From assembly GCA_020832235.1 (NCBI GenBank), contig JAFIEZ010000008.1:186001-250000 (forward strand): DNA of 64,000 nucleotides, in the 5' to 3' direction. This document shows, in pieces, positions 26,995 through 36,438 of this stretch. Numbering within the stretch: the first letter of the stretch is position 1; each line of letters opens with the position of its first letter. The notes under the pieces are model-generated. The model had not been told where the DNA came from and made no database searches. It saw nothing but the letters and a program-made list of their open reading frames with translations. The position numbers and the translations under genes were made by a program. The stretch comes from Bacteroidota bacterium (GTDB taxonomy: Bacteria; Bacteroidota; Rhodothermia; Balneolales; HLUCCA01).

Positions 26995-29157
26995 ATGGCA
27001 ACAGAAACCTTCTATTACGACAATAAGATCGTACGCAATTTTGCAATTGCTACGGTCATCTGGGGTATTGTAGGTATGCTGGTGGGTATTATCATTGCGA
27101 TAAAGCTGATTTTCCCGGAATTTCTGGGAGGAATAGCAGAATTATCGTACGGTAGACTACGCCCGCTTCATACAAACGCTGTAGTTTTTGCCTTCGCTGG
27201 GAATGCGATATTTCTGGGCGTGTACTACTCTCTTCAACGGCTTTGTAAAGCACGGATGTGGAGTGATACCCTCAGTAAAGTCAATTTCTGGGGATGGCAG
27301 GCTATTATTGTATCTGCAGCGCTGACACTTCCTTTTGGAATTACACAAAGTAAAGAATATGCTGAGCTCGAGTGGCCTATCGCTATCGCTATTGCGGTAA
27401 TATGGGTTGTATTTGGTCTGAATATGATGATGACCATCTACAAGCGCCGTGTAAAACATATGTATGTGGCAATTTGGTTTTACATCGCCACGTTTGTAAC
27501 CGTTGCAATATTGCACATTTTCAACAACCTGGTGTTGCCGTACTCATTATTTGGCAGTTATTCGGTATATGCCGGTGTTCAGGATGCCCTGGTACAATGG
27601 TGGTACGGTCATAATGCTGTAGCATTCTTCCTTACGACGCCCTTCCTCGGTTTTATGTACTATTTCATTCCGAAAGCGGCAAACCGACCCATTTACTCAT
27701 ACCGACTCTCCATCGTTCACTTCTGGGCGTTGATTTTTATCTACATCTGGGCTGGTCCTCACCACTTGCTCTACACGGCTCTGCCGGGCTGGGCTCAGTC
27801 ACTTGGCGTAGTATTCTCGGTAATGCTCATCGCACCAAGCTGGGGTGGTATGATTAACGGATTGTTCACGCTGCGTGGTGCCTGGGATCGTGTTCGCCAG
27901 GACCCTGTGCTCAAGTTCATGGTTGTGGGTGTAACCGCCTACGGTATGGCTACATTCGAAGGTCCAATGATGTCGTTCAAAAACGTGAACGCTATTACCC
28001 ACTATACCGATTATGTCATTGCACACGTGCACACGGCAAGTCTGTTGTGGAATGGCGGCCTTACTTTCGCGATGTTGTATTTCATCGTGCCGCGCATTTT
28101 CAACACGAAGATTTTCAGTATGAAGCTGGCCAACTTCCACTTCTGGGCAGCAACGCTGGGAACGGTCTTGTACGTGATTCCTATCTACTGGGGTGGTATT
28201 ACCCAATCGCTGATGTGGAAAGAATTTGCTGCCGACGGTACCCTCATGTATCCGAATTTCATGGAAACGGTAACACACCTGATTCCGATGTATGCAGCCC
28301 GTGCAATCGGAGGTACCTTGTATTTTGTGGGTGTATTGGCCGGGATGTTCAACTTGTTCAGCACCATGAGACAAGGTAATCTTACCGCCGATGAGAAAGC
28401 AGAAGCCAATCGAGCTGAATTCCAGAGTGATACACGTAAAGGCAGCAGTTTTCACCGTTGGCTGGAAGCCAAGCCTACGCATTTCACCGTAATCACCGTA
28501 GTTACCGTATTAATCGGTGGACTGGTTGAATTTATTCCAACACAACTGGTGAAATCAAACGTACCAACTATCGAAAGTGTACGACCGTACTCACCACTCG
28601 AGCTGGTAGGTCGTGATATCTACATTGCCGAAGGCTGTGTGGGTTGTCACTCTCAGATGATCAGACCATTCCGTAGTGAGACCGTGCGTTACGGTGAATA
28701 CTCAAAAGCAGGCGAATTCGTGTATGATCGTCCGTTCCTGTGGGGATCTAAACGAACCGGTCCGGATTTGCATCGTGTTGGCGGGAAATATCCTGACAGC
28801 TGGCACTACATGCACTTCATGGACTCCCGGTCTACATCGCCTGGCAGTATTATGCCGTCGTACCCATGGTTCCTTACCCGCAAGATTAATCTGGATGTGG
28901 TTCCGGCCAAAATCCGAACACTGCAGCGGCTGGGGGTTCCTTATCGCGATGGCTATGCTGAGGTAGCTGTAGACGAACTTCGCGAGCAGGCTATGGGCAT
29001 CGCTCAAGGATTACAGAGCAGCGGCTTTGATGTAGAGTGGGACAGCCATATGGTAGCCATTATAGCCTACCTGCAGCGTCTCGGCACCGATATCAAGGCA
29101 CAGCCGCAGGCCACCGGCGCAAACACATCCGGAGCCAATCCGGCTGCATCACGCTAA
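26995..29157 (+). CDS. ccoNO: Fused cbb3 cytochrome oxidase subunits I and II (CcoN-CcoO)
   Basis: A 720-residue fusion of the catalytic haem-copper subunit and the membrane-anchored cytochrome c subunit of the high-affinity cbb3 oxidase. The CcoN part (about 1-460) has 12 membrane helices with the haem and CuB histidines: His59 in RPLHT, His206, His256/His257 in GPHH, and His344/His346 in IAHVH. The CcoO part (about 490-720) begins with its own membrane anchor and has one haem c site, CVGCH (548-552). A CcoN-CcoO fusion is known in several Bacteroidota. It is preceded by ccoS (29 bp gap) and followed by ccoQ (12 bp gap). Confidence 0.96.
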   Translation: MATETFYYDNKIVRNFAIATVIWGIVGMLVGIIIAIKLIFPEFLGGIAELSYGRLRPLHTNAVVFAFAGNAIFLGVYYSLQRLCKARMWSDTLSKVNFWGWQAIIVSAALTLPFGITQSKEYAELEWPIAIAIAVIWVVFGLNMMMTIYKRRVKHMYVAIWFYIATFVTVAILHIFNNLVLPYSLFGSYSVYAGVQDALVQWWYGHNAVAFFLTTPFLGFMYYFIPKAANRPIYSYRLSIVHFWALIFIYIWAGPHHLLYTALPGWAQSLGVVFSVMLIAPSWGGMINGLFTLRGAWDRVRQDPVLKFMVVGVTAYGMATFEGPMMSFKNVNAITHYTDYVIAHVHTASLLWNGGLTFAMLYFIVPRIFNTKIFSMKLANFHFWAATLGTVLYVIPIYWGGITQSLMWKEFAADGTLMYPNFMETVTHLIPMYAARAIGGTLYFVGVLAGMFNLFSTMRQGNLTADEKAEANRAEFQSDTRKGSSFHRWLEAKPTHFTVITVVTVLIGGLVEFIPTQLVKSNVPTIESVRPYSPLELVGRDIYIAEGCVGCHSQMIRPFRSETVRYGEYSKAGEFVYDRPFLWGSKRTGPDLHRVGGKYPDSWHYMHFMDSRSTSPGSIMPSYPWFLTRKINLDVVPAKIRTLQRLGVPYRDGYAEVAVDELREQAMGIAQGLQSSGFDVEWDSHMVAIIAYLQRLGTDIKAQPQATGANTSGANPAASR

Positions 29158-29169
29158 AAGGAGCACCCA

Positions 29170-29379
29170 ATGCGAAGAGATGTTATTGAGACCATTCAGG
29201 GGGTTGAAATCTTCCCCCTGATTTCCCTGGTCATTTTTGTTGTCTTCTTCATCGGCTTGATGTACTACGTCATCAAGATGAAGCGTAGCGAGGTTGAAGA
29301 ATACTCGAATATGCCGCTGGAAGAAGACGAACCGCACAATCAATTATTTAACAACGACAGCAAACCCAAGGGGGATTGA
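29170..29379 (+). CDS. ccoQ: cbb3 oxidase small subunit CcoQ
   Basis: A 69-residue protein with one membrane helix (about 14-35, FPLISLVIFVVFFIGLMYYV). A lysine-containing turn KMKRSEVEEYSNMPLEED follows, typical of CcoQ. The product stabilises the CcoNO-CcoP contact. Its stop codon overlaps the region just before ccoP, whose RBS lies inside the end of ccoQ. Confidence 0.9.
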   Translation: MRRDVIETIQGVEIFPLISLVIFVVFFIGLMYYVIKMKRSEVEEYSNMPLEEDEPHNQLFNNDSKPKGD

Positions 29380-29381
29380 CA

Positions 29382-30014
29382 ATGTCTGACAAAAAAATTC
29401 ATGACGATAACAAACCCAACATCATTCTGGATGATGAACGGGATTTATTGATGGACCACGAGTACGATGGTATTCAGGAGTTAGATAACCCGATGCCGCC
29501 GTGGTGGCTCTACGGGTTTTACTTCACCATTGCCCTGAGTGTGGTTTACCTGCTCTACTACGACATCCTCGGAATTGGTCCCGATCAACATGAGGAGTAC
29601 CAACGAGAAGTTGCTGCCGCAGCCGAGCGTTACGGTACCACAGACGAACCGGAGTCTATTGTAAACTTCGCCGACCTGGAAGTCTTAATGGATGCAGAAA
29701 GCCTGCTTGCCGGCCGGCAGATTTATGAAAGCCCACGAAATCTTTGTACCACATGTCACGGACAGAACGCTCAGGGTCTTGTTGGCCCGGATCTGACCAA
29801 CAATCTGTGGAAACATGGATGTGATCTTGAATCTATTATGATTAGTATCAAAGATGGATTCCCTCAGCGTGGGATGCCCGCATACGGAAGTGGTCAGCGT
29901 CTGGACGACCTGCAGCTGCAGCAACTTTCCAGCTATATCATTTCCCTGCGTGGAACCAATCCAGCCGGTGCAAAAGCTCCGGATATGTCGCGCTCTGTAG
30001 AGTGCGAAATCTAA
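29382..30014 (+). CDS. ccoP: cbb3 oxidase subunit CcoP, mono-haem form
   Basis: A 210-residue membrane-anchored cytochrome c. The start at 29382 is preferred over a nearby in-frame TTG because an AAGGGGG Shine-Dalgarno (29368-29374) lies 7 nt upstream. One membrane helix (about 43-60) follows an N-terminal DNPMPPWW segment conserved in CcoP. Only one haem c attachment site is present (CTTCH, 122-126), with the axial Met in RGMPAYG. Classical CcoP carries two haems. It ends the ccoNOQP operon, with a 286-bp structured gap before ccoG. Confidence 0.93.
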   Translation: MSDKKIHDDNKPNIILDDERDLLMDHEYDGIQELDNPMPPWWLYGFYFTIALSVVYLLYYDILGIGPDQHEEYQREVAAAAERYGTTDEPESIVNFADLEVLMDAESLLAGRQIYESPRNLCTTCHGQNAQGLVGPDLTNNLWKHGCDLESIMISIKDGFPQRGMPAYGSGQRLDDLQLQQLSSYIISLRGTNPAGAKAPDMSRSVECEI

Positions 30015-30022
30015 ACCCTGCA

Positions 30023-30145
30023 CCGGCGACAGGTAAAAGCGCCGGAATATGTGAAACAGGAAGTAACGTTCCTGATGTGATGTTCAGTCAGGCAATACGG
30101 CCTGCGGGTTTATTGGTAAAACAGGTTCCTTTCCGGGGGAACCTG
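30023..30145 (+). other. Cluster of RNA hairpins between ccoP and ccoG
   Basis: Three perfect inverted repeats follow one another on the plus strand: CCGGCG/CGCCGG (30023-30045), CAGGAA/TTCCTG (30057-30074) and CAGGTTCC/GGAACCTG (30122-30145, 8-nt loop). None is followed by a T-run. They could be a processing or stability element, a weak terminator, or a mRNA leader for ccoG. No ORF in the 286-bp gap is supported. Confidence 0.4.
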
Positions 30146-30300
30146 CTTATCAGCGCTGCTAAATATGCAGGGCGCCATACCCCCCGCCAATTGCCTGCTG
30201 TAGTCACCTTGTAGTACCGACTCCAACCCAGCCGAGAAGAGCCAAGCCGTTATTATTATTATTTCTACATCTTCATCCGCACGAAACGGAGCAATTTAAC

Positions 30301-31788
30301 ATGAGCAGAGACCGATATACCATTAACCCCATCACGGAAGAAGAAAGCTACCGCGATTTTGTAAATACTATTACCGAAGACGGGAAACGTAACTGGATAT
30401 ACCCCAAAAAACCGTCTGGCAAATACTATAATTACCGAACTATTCTGAGTTGGTTTTTATTAGGATTTCTATTCGCCGGGCCTTTCATCACAATTAATGG
30501 AAATCCATTGATATTGCTGAACGTTCTGGAGCGAAAATTTGTACTTTTCGGACTTGTTTTCTGGCCGCAGGACTTCTATCTGTTCTTCCTGGCCATGCTT
30601 ACCATTGTTGTCTTTGTAGTGCTCTTTACCGCCATCTGGGGGAGATTATTCTGTGGCTGGGTCTGTCCGCAGACCATCTTTATGGAGATGCTGTTCAGGA
30701 AGATTGAATACTGGATTGAAGGCGATTTTCAGCAGCAGCGAAAGCTCAACGAAAAGCCTCTCGATCGCGATAAATTCGTAAAGAAATCAACCAAGCATGT
30801 CCTCTTTTTTGCACTCTCATTTCTGATTGCCAACACATTTTTAGCCTACGTTATTGGAGTAGAAGAGCTGCAGGCCATTGTAACGGCTCCGCCCACGGAG
30901 CACCTTACCGGGTTCATTGCCATTATGATATTTACCACGGTTTTCTACGGGGTATTCTCAAGGTTCAGGGAACAGGTATGTCTGGTAGCTTGTCCATACG
31001 GCAGGTTTCAGTCGGTACTCGTAGATAACGACTCTCTGGCGGTTACCTACGATTTCGCCCGGGGAGAAGGCCGTGCCAAAGTGAAAGAACGCGTAAAAGA
31101 AGGCGATCTGGTAACCAATATTCCGAAGAAAGCAGATGCCGGTGTAAGCAGCTACGGCGACTGTATCGATTGTGAACTCTGCGTGAAGGTTTGTCCTACC
31201 GGCATCGATATCCGTAACGGTATTCAGCTTGAATGTATTAATTGTACAGCCTGTATGGATGCCTGCGACGATGTTATGCGACGTATTGGTAAACCGGAGA
31301 AGCTGATCACGCACACTTCGTATAACGCCGTAGTAGAAGGGACTAAAGCCAGTTTCTTTACCCCGCGTATTGTTGCCTACCTGGGCGTATTCTCTCTGTT
31401 GCTCGGCTTGTTCACGTATCTGCTGCTCACCCGACCGGAGGTAAATACCGTTATTTTACGGGAGCCCGGATTGCTTTACAACGAGCTTCCCGATAACCGG
31501 TTCTCGAATTTCTATAATGCTCGTTTTTTCAACAAAACTTTTAACGAAATGGATGTAGAACTTCGCTTACTTCAACCTGCAGGCGGAGAAATTCAGTTTC
31601 TAGGTGCCATGGAACCCATTGCTGGTCAGAACCAGATTGAACGCAGGCTCATGGTATTTCTGCCGGGCGGTGCTCTTACCGGAAATCAAACCCCTGTTGA
31701 ATTCGGAATTTATCGCAACGGAGAACTTATTCAAACAGTACGTAGCCAGTTTATAGGACCTGAACCCAGTCGAATCCGAACAAATTAA
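30301..31788 (+). CDS. ccoG: cbb3 oxidase accessory protein CcoG (4Fe-4S membrane oxidoreductase)
   Basis: A 495-residue membrane protein. The N-terminal half has about five membrane helices, with FCGWVCPQTIFME and LVACPYGRFQ near them. The two 4Fe-4S ligand sets are CIDCELCVKVCP and CINCTACMDACD (about 284-325). A C-terminal immunoglobulin-like periplasmic domain follows the last helix (about 360-380). CcoG reduces copper for cbb3 assembly and is related to NapH/RdxA-type proteins. It is followed after 19 bp by fixH. Confidence 0.95.
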   Translation: MSRDRYTINPITEEESYRDFVNTITEDGKRNWIYPKKPSGKYYNYRTILSWFLLGFLFAGPFITINGNPLILLNVLERKFVLFGLVFWPQDFYLFFLAMLTIVVFVVLFTAIWGRLFCGWVCPQTIFMEMLFRKIEYWIEGDFQQQRKLNEKPLDRDKFVKKSTKHVLFFALSFLIANTFLAYVIGVEELQAIVTAPPTEHLTGFIAIMIFTTVFYGVFSRFREQVCLVACPYGRFQSVLVDNDSLAVTYDFARGEGRAKVKERVKEGDLVTNIPKKADAGVSSYGDCIDCELCVKVCPTGIDIRNGIQLECINCTACMDACDDVMRRIGKPEKLITHTSYNAVVEGTKASFFTPRIVAYLGVFSLLLGLFTYLLLTRPEVNTVILREPGLLYNELPDNRFSNFYNARFFNKTFNEMDVELRLLQPAGGEIQFLGAMEPIAGQNQIERRLMVFLPGGALTGNQTPVEFGIYRNGELIQTVRSQFIGPEPSRIRTN

Positions 31789-31807
31789 ACCTTAAGACCT
31801 AACGATT

Positions 31808-32269
31808 ATGAAACTCAACTTTAAAGAAGGATGGCAGTGGCCGCTCGGAATTATCATAGCATATCTCATCTTCATGGGAGGAACACTGGCCTTTGTATTT
31901 TCAACATTTAGTGTGAAAAACGATCTGGTGACCGATAATTACTACCAGAAAACATTGGTATTCCAACAACAGATAGACGCCGAGAGCAACGCACTATCGT
32001 TGCGCAACCCGTTAAGATGGGAATTAACACCAGCTTCCGTTACGCTTTTTTATCCGGAAGAACTTATGGATGCAGGCATTCAAGGAGAGATCGTGATGTA
32101 TCGACCATCAGATGCGTCACTGGATTTCAGTGTGCCCGTGCAGTTTGACCAGGAGGGCGTGCAGGTGCTGCCTTTAGCCGGCCTGCAGCGCGGCGTATGG
32201 AAAATGGAAGTAAGCTGGATGAGCGCTGAAACAGCGTATTATTCAACCGGTAACTTATACCTTCAGTAG
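31808..32269 (+). CDS. fixH: FixH-family cbb3 oxidase assembly protein
   Basis: A 153-residue protein with one N-terminal membrane helix (about 12-34, PLGIIIAYLIFMGGTLAFVF) and a periplasmic Ig-like domain. The segment SVKNDLVTDNYYQKTL is the conserved FixH/CcoH mark. The small domain ends by tyrosine-rich strands. It lies 19 bp after ccoG and 8 bp before the SafE-like gene, and is probably co-transcribed with both. Confidence 0.9.
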   Translation: MKLNFKEGWQWPLGIIIAYLIFMGGTLAFVFSTFSVKNDLVTDNYYQKTLVFQQQIDAESNALSLRNPLRWELTPASVTLFYPEELMDAGIQGEIVMYRPSDASLDFSVPVQFDQEGVQVLPLAGLQRGVWKMEVSWMSAETAYYSTGNLYLQ

Positions 32270-32277
32270 GATTACAT

Positions 32278-32991
32278 ATGGGTGGAACAGAGTTACTATG
32301 GACAGGTTTTATGCTTGGGCTGGTCGGCAGTGCTCACTGTGCCGGCATGTGTGGTCCTATTGCTGTAGCGCTGCCTGGTGCACAAAAACGAGGTATATCA
32401 CTAGTTACTGGAAGGCTGCTATATAATGGCGGCAGGATCATTACTTACATGCTGATGGGAGCGGTATTGGGTTTTTTCGGTATGGGTTTAAGTCTTGCCG
32501 GTTATCAGCAATTTCTGTCGATCGCCACCGGTGTTCTGATTCTGGCATTTGCCTTGCTGCCCTCCGGTTACTTCAATAAGATGATGCATGCCAGTCCTGC
32601 GATGTTTCAGCGTACGTTCGGAAAACTGTTCGGTAAACTCATGAAAAATGGTTCTCACGGATCACTCTTTAGTATCGGACTGCTTAACGGTCTGCTCCCG
32701 TGTGGCTTTGTGTATATGGGACTTATCGGTGCGCTCGGGATGGGATCGGTGCTTGGAAGCAGCGCCTATATGGGGTTATTCGGCCTCGGAACCGTTCCGG
32801 TGATGTTTGGCATGGCTATGGTAACCGGCGTATTTGGTGCCGGATTTCGACAGAAAATGCAGCGCGCTTTACCTTATGCGGCCGGTGTAGTGGGCGTGTT
32901 ACTTATTCTGCGCGGCCTGTCATTGGGAATTCCGTTTATTAGTCCTGTTTTGGGAGGCGGGCTCGAAATGGGTGCCGAAGCGTGTCATTAA
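32278..32991 (+). CDS. Sulfite exporter TauE/SafE-family protein, cbb3 cluster member
   Basis: A 237-residue membrane protein with about six helices. The N-terminal GSAHCAGMCGPIAVALPGA (about 17-35) is the cysteine motif of the family of TauE/SafE-like proteins found at cbb3 loci, thought to act in copper delivery or cytochrome maturation. The pattern NGLLPCGFVYMGLIGALG forms a second conserved helix. It is the last gene of the cco locus on this strand, 8 bp after fixH. Confidence 0.88.
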   Translation: MGGTELLWTGFMLGLVGSAHCAGMCGPIAVALPGAQKRGISLVTGRLLYNGGRIITYMLMGAVLGFFGMGLSLAGYQQFLSIATGVLILAFALLPSGYFNKMMHASPAMFQRTFGKLFGKLMKNGSHGSLFSIGLLNGLLPCGFVYMGLIGALGMGSVLGSSAYMGLFGLGTVPVMFGMAMVTGVFGAGFRQKMQRALPYAAGVVGVLLILRGLSLGIPFISPVLGGGLEMGAEACH

Positions 32992-33162
32992 AGCATACCT
33001 GTAAAAAACGTACGCTTTTCCTGTATCCAACGACCGTCAAAAGCTATTCACGAAACGCGTTTACGACAGCATTAAACCGCATCATACCTGTAAAACAGGG
33101 TGTTAATTACCGTATATTCGAATATGCGTATACACAAATAAAGGTTTTTGTTCCTGTGTGTG

Positions 33163-33441
33163 TTACTCTATTTCTTTGAACTCGGCATCTTGGATGTCTT
33201 GAACCCGCTTCTTTTGAACGGAGCTGTTTTCTTGAGGTCTGCCCCCAACCATAGGCTCACCATTGCCGGAGGCATTGTTATCTCGTCGGGTGTACGAATG
33301 ACTTTGACCTTGACTGCTTTGCCACGGACCTGTTTTGCCGAAATTCACATAAAATGTTCTTTTAGGTCGGGGACCCATTATCAATCGGCGGAGTATCCGA
33401 TAAAACAGGTAGAAAAAAATAATGTATAAAATTGTTCGCAT
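33163..33441 (-). CDS. DUF4834-like small membrane protein
   Basis: A 92-residue protein. A hydrophobic N-terminus (MRTILYIIFFYLFYRILRR) is followed by a low-complexity polar linker. The last residues VQDIQDAEFKEIE match the acidic terminus typical of DUF4834, a family restricted to Bacteroidota relatives. Function is not established. It is monocistronic. The 247 bp between its start and the dNK gene at 33689 show no gene or clear terminator. Confidence 0.75.
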   Translation of the reverse strand: MRTILYIIFFYLFYRILRRLIMGPRPKRTFYVNFGKTGPWQSSQGQSHSYTRRDNNASGNGEPMVGGRPQENSSVQKKRVQDIQDAEFKEIE

Positions 33442-33688
33442 AGATTAATTATAACGATTAACCGGCTTTAAACGTGCCCTGATATACACGAATTACGAAC
33501 AGCACAATATCAAATCCGATTCTTAGAGGGCGCATTTCACTCATGACGGCAATCTGCTAAGTAAGAGAGCAAAAAGTTCTCAATCGGCATGATTTTTTGA
33601 ACGAAGTGCCTCGTTAAAAAGGTACTCTCGCTCTCACTGTTCAATATAAAACATGCGAGTGTATACAGAATGTTCTCGCGGGTGCTGC

Positions 33689-34327
33689 TTACCGTGGTGT
33701 TATGTAAGTTTTTTGATTACGAATAGGTGTATTGAAAATTTGTTCCTCTATATAGCGAAGTTGATCTTCATTATGGACGAAATCAATCTCTGAGGCATTA
33801 ATTACCAGAAGCGGCGACCGGTCATAATGATGGAAAAAATGATTGTATGCGTCATTGAGCTCCGAGAGATAATCTGGCGAGATATCTTTTTCGTAGCTTC
33901 GACCTCTTTTGTCAATATTCTGCAGCAACCTGTCTACCGAACATTGAATAAAAATAACCAGGTCTGGTTTCGCCGCGATAGTACTCATGATACCGTAGAT
34001 TCGGTCATACAGTGCCAGCTCGTCGTCGTTCAGATTAAGTCGAGCGAAAATTCTGTCTTTGTCGAACAGATAGTCGGATATGAGCAAATCACTGAACAGA
34101 TCGCGCGATGTCATATTTTTTTGCTGATGAAATCGGCTGGCAAGAAAAGCCAGCTGCGTTTGAAACGCATATCGTGCGCGATCTTCATAAAATTTTGGAA
34201 GAAACGGATTGTCTTCGAATTCTTCCAAAACCAAACGGGCATTATGACGTTTGGCCAGTAGGTTGGCCAACGAGGTTTTTCCGGCGCCAATTACGCCTTC
34301 TACTGCTATAAAATCGTAGGTATTCAC
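33689..34327 (-). CDS. Deoxynucleoside kinase
   Basis: A 212-residue P-loop kinase that phosphorylates deoxynucleosides for salvage. The Walker A GVIGAGKT (11-18) opens the protein. The segment LEEFEDNPFLPKFYED supplies the catalytic Glu and substrate contacts. The lid region carries basic residues around KRGRSYEKD. The length matches the bacterial dGK/dAK family. It lies 10 bp after folK on the same strand, a pairing frequent in Bacteroidota, so both probably belong to the dnaA transcript. Confidence 0.92.
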   Translation of the reverse strand: MNTYDFIAVEGVIGAGKTSLANLLAKRHNARLVLEEFEDNPFLPKFYEDRARYAFQTQLAFLASRFHQQKNMTSRDLFSDLLISDYLFDKDRIFARLNLNDDELALYDRIYGIMSTIAAKPDLVIFIQCSVDRLLQNIDKRGRSYEKDISPDYLSELNDAYNHFFHHYDRSPLLVINASEIDFVHNEDQLRYIEEQIFNTPIRNQKTYITPR

Positions 34328-34337
34328 GCGAGTAAAT

Positions 34338-34820
34338 CTACCACATTACGGTGCTTTTAGAAAGCGCTAATGGCACTGCACGCAGAATTAAATCATCGAT
34401 GTGCTCTCCCGATTCGGGGTCGGTCCAGTCTGGAGCAATCTCCCGTAACGGTTCCAGTACAAAAAGACGGTCTTTATACCGTGGATGAGGGATTTCAAGG
34501 TCGGCATCCATATAGACGGTACGGTTATAACCGATAATATCCAGATCAATAATTCGATCAGACCAGCGCGGAGCAGATAAATCGCGCCCTGCCTGTTCTT
34601 CGTACTCTTTAAGGAGCCCAAGTAGGGCAGAGGGCGTTCGGTCGCATCTAAGCCCAATTACGGCGTTATAGAAGACATGCTGCGACGGGCCTACCGGTTC
34701 CGTTTCCCAGATAGATGAGTAAACCGGTTTATGTTCAGAAATAGATTCCAAAAAAGAAGCCGCTTCCCGAAGGTTTGCGGCTTTATCTGCCAGACTCGTA
34801 CCAAGGGCGATGTAAATCAT
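34338..34820 (-). CDS. folK: 2-amino-4-hydroxy-6-hydroxymethyldihydropteridine diphosphokinase
   Basis: A 160-residue HPPK that transfers pyrophosphate from ATP to the pterin in folate synthesis. It opens IYIALGTSLADKAANL and shows the family segments VYSSIWETEPVG, PRWSDRIIDLDIIGY (metal-binding Asp residues) and LEIPHPRYKDRLFVLEPL. The start codon overlaps the dnaA stop as ATGA (34817-34820), indicating translational coupling to dnaA. Confidence 0.95.
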   Translation of the reverse strand: MIYIALGTSLADKAANLREAASFLESISEHKPVYSSIWETEPVGPSQHVFYNAVIGLRCDRTPSALLGLLKEYEEQAGRDLSAPRWSDRIIDLDIIGYNRTVYMDADLEIPHPRYKDRLFVLEPLREIAPDWTDPESGEHIDDLILRAVPLALSKSTVMW

Positions 34821-36259
34821 ATACTGGCCAGTTCTATGGAATGCTGAATATCTTTGATGATGCGCTGATGCTTGGGATTTTTGATGCGCTCTTCGATAGT
34901 TGTGATAGCATGTATTACCGTGGAGTGATCCCTGCCACCGAATTGAAGTCCAATGGTTTTTAAACTACTTTTGGTCATTTGCTTGGCAAGGTACATCGCT
35001 ATCTGACGAGCCTCAACAACTTCCTGCTTGCGCGTTTTCTCGCGAACTTTATTGGGGTCTATGCCAAAATAGTTACACACCTGTGATTGAATAAGCTCAA
35101 TCGAAATATGCTTCTTGGTTTCTTTAACCATGTCTTTGAGCACTTGCTTGGCCATGGCCAGATCGATATGGTCAATCTTTTGCAGGGAGGATGTAGCCAG
35201 CAGTTTAATTACGGCTCCTTCCATATCGCGCACACTCGATTTGAAATTATGTGCAATGAACTCGAAAATATCAGGGTCAAATTCAATGCCGTTATCCCGC
35301 GCCTTATATTCCAGAATGGCGTAGCGCGTTTCGAAGTCAGGCAACTGAACATCGGCACTCAATCCCCAGTTGAAACGAGAAATTAAGCGTTCTTCAATGT
35401 CGGGTACATCTTTAGGTGCACGATCGGAGCTCAGAATAATTTGCTTGCCATCTTGATGCAGGGCGTTGAAAATATGGAAGAACTCTTCCTGTGTCTTTTC
35501 TTTACCGCTGAAAAATTGAATGTCGTCTACAATGAGTACATCAATATTGCGATAGAACATGGTGAACTCGCTCGACCTGTTATTTCGTATGGCCTGTACG
35601 AATTCATTGGTAAAGCTTTCGGATGAGATGTACAGAACATTTTTCTCATCACCATAATCCTGCTTTATTTTGTTACCGATACTCTGAATAAGGTGGGTTT
35701 TGCCGAGACCAACTCCCCCGTACACAAAAAAAGGATTGAATGAATTATTACCCAGGTTTTCGGCTATAGCCATAGCAGCTGAACGTGCCAGACGGTTGCA
35801 GTCGCCCTCAATATAACGTTCAAAAACGTAATTCGGATTCAGGTTCGACTCCACCTTGGTTTTCTTCAGACCCGGTATAACAAAGGGATTTTGAATCATA
35901 TTCGGAGCATGCGAAGGATACCCCTGCATCTGCTGAGGCTTCACAGGGGGTACAGGCCGCTGCGGCAACCGAACCGATCTATTATGTTCCTGCTCGTCCG
36001 ATTTCTCCATAACAATGGAATACTCCAGTTTTCCTTCCGATCCAAGAACCTTGGAAATCGTTGTTCTCAGCAGTCCGTAGTAATGCTCCTCAAGCCATTC
36101 GTACCAAAATTGTGAGGGCACCTGAATGGTCAATGTATGGCCTTCTAATTTTACCGGCTTAACCGGTTCGAACCACGACTTAAACTTTTGATAGTTAATG
36201 TTATCGTGAATGATAACCAGGCATTCACTCCAGGCCTTAGCGGCATTCTCAGTAGACAA
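34817..36259 (-). CDS. dnaA: Chromosomal replication initiator protein DnaA
   Basis: A 480-residue initiator ATPase that binds oriC and melts the origin. Domain I covers about 1-85, a proline/glutamine-rich linker about 95-130, and the AAA+ domain about 140-350 with Walker A GGVGLGKTHL (181-190), VDDIQFFSGKEKT and the sensor segments. Domain IV ends with the DnaA-box-binding signature GGRDHSTVIHAI. The gene runs away from a DnaA-box-containing gap of 513 bp. Its stop overlaps folK. Confidence 0.97.
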   Translation of the reverse strand: MSTENAAKAWSECLVIIHDNINYQKFKSWFEPVKPVKLEGHTLTIQVPSQFWYEWLEEHYYGLLRTTISKVLGSEGKLEYSIVMEKSDEQEHNRSVRLPQRPVPPVKPQQMQGYPSHAPNMIQNPFVIPGLKKTKVESNLNPNYVFERYIEGDCNRLARSAAMAIAENLGNNSFNPFFVYGGVGLGKTHLIQSIGNKIKQDYGDEKNVLYISSESFTNEFVQAIRNNRSSEFTMFYRNIDVLIVDDIQFFSGKEKTQEEFFHIFNALHQDGKQIILSSDRAPKDVPDIEERLISRFNWGLSADVQLPDFETRYAILEYKARDNGIEFDPDIFEFIAHNFKSSVRDMEGAVIKLLATSSLQKIDHIDLAMAKQVLKDMVKETKKHISIELIQSQVCNYFGIDPNKVREKTRKQEVVEARQIAMYLAKQMTKSSLKTIGLQFGGRDHSTVIHAITTIEERIKNPKHQRIIKDIQHSIELASI

Positions 36260-36341
36260 CGTTTGTTACCTCCTAACAGTCTCTGTTTTCATTGCTAAAA
36301 GTAGCCTGAAAAGCGTAGTAATTTCCGTAATTACCGTGCTG

Positions 36342-36350
36342 TTATCCACA
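36342..36350 (+). promoter_or_regulatory. DnaA box TTATCCACA
   Basis: Perfect match to the E. coli DnaA-box consensus, 83 bp upstream of the dnaA start codon. It could also autoregulate dnaA. Confidence 0.6.
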
Positions 36351-36438
36351 TTTGCTAATTTTCAGACACTTTATCGTGAAAAGAAAATGGCAAATTCTTC
36401 CGTATGGTGCAAGTTATGTACATTGAGTTAAGCACAAG

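Noticed and set aside
30002..30214. 70-codon frame in the ccoP-ccoG gap
   Set aside because: It overlaps the ccoP end out of frame and the hairpin cluster and has no family match.
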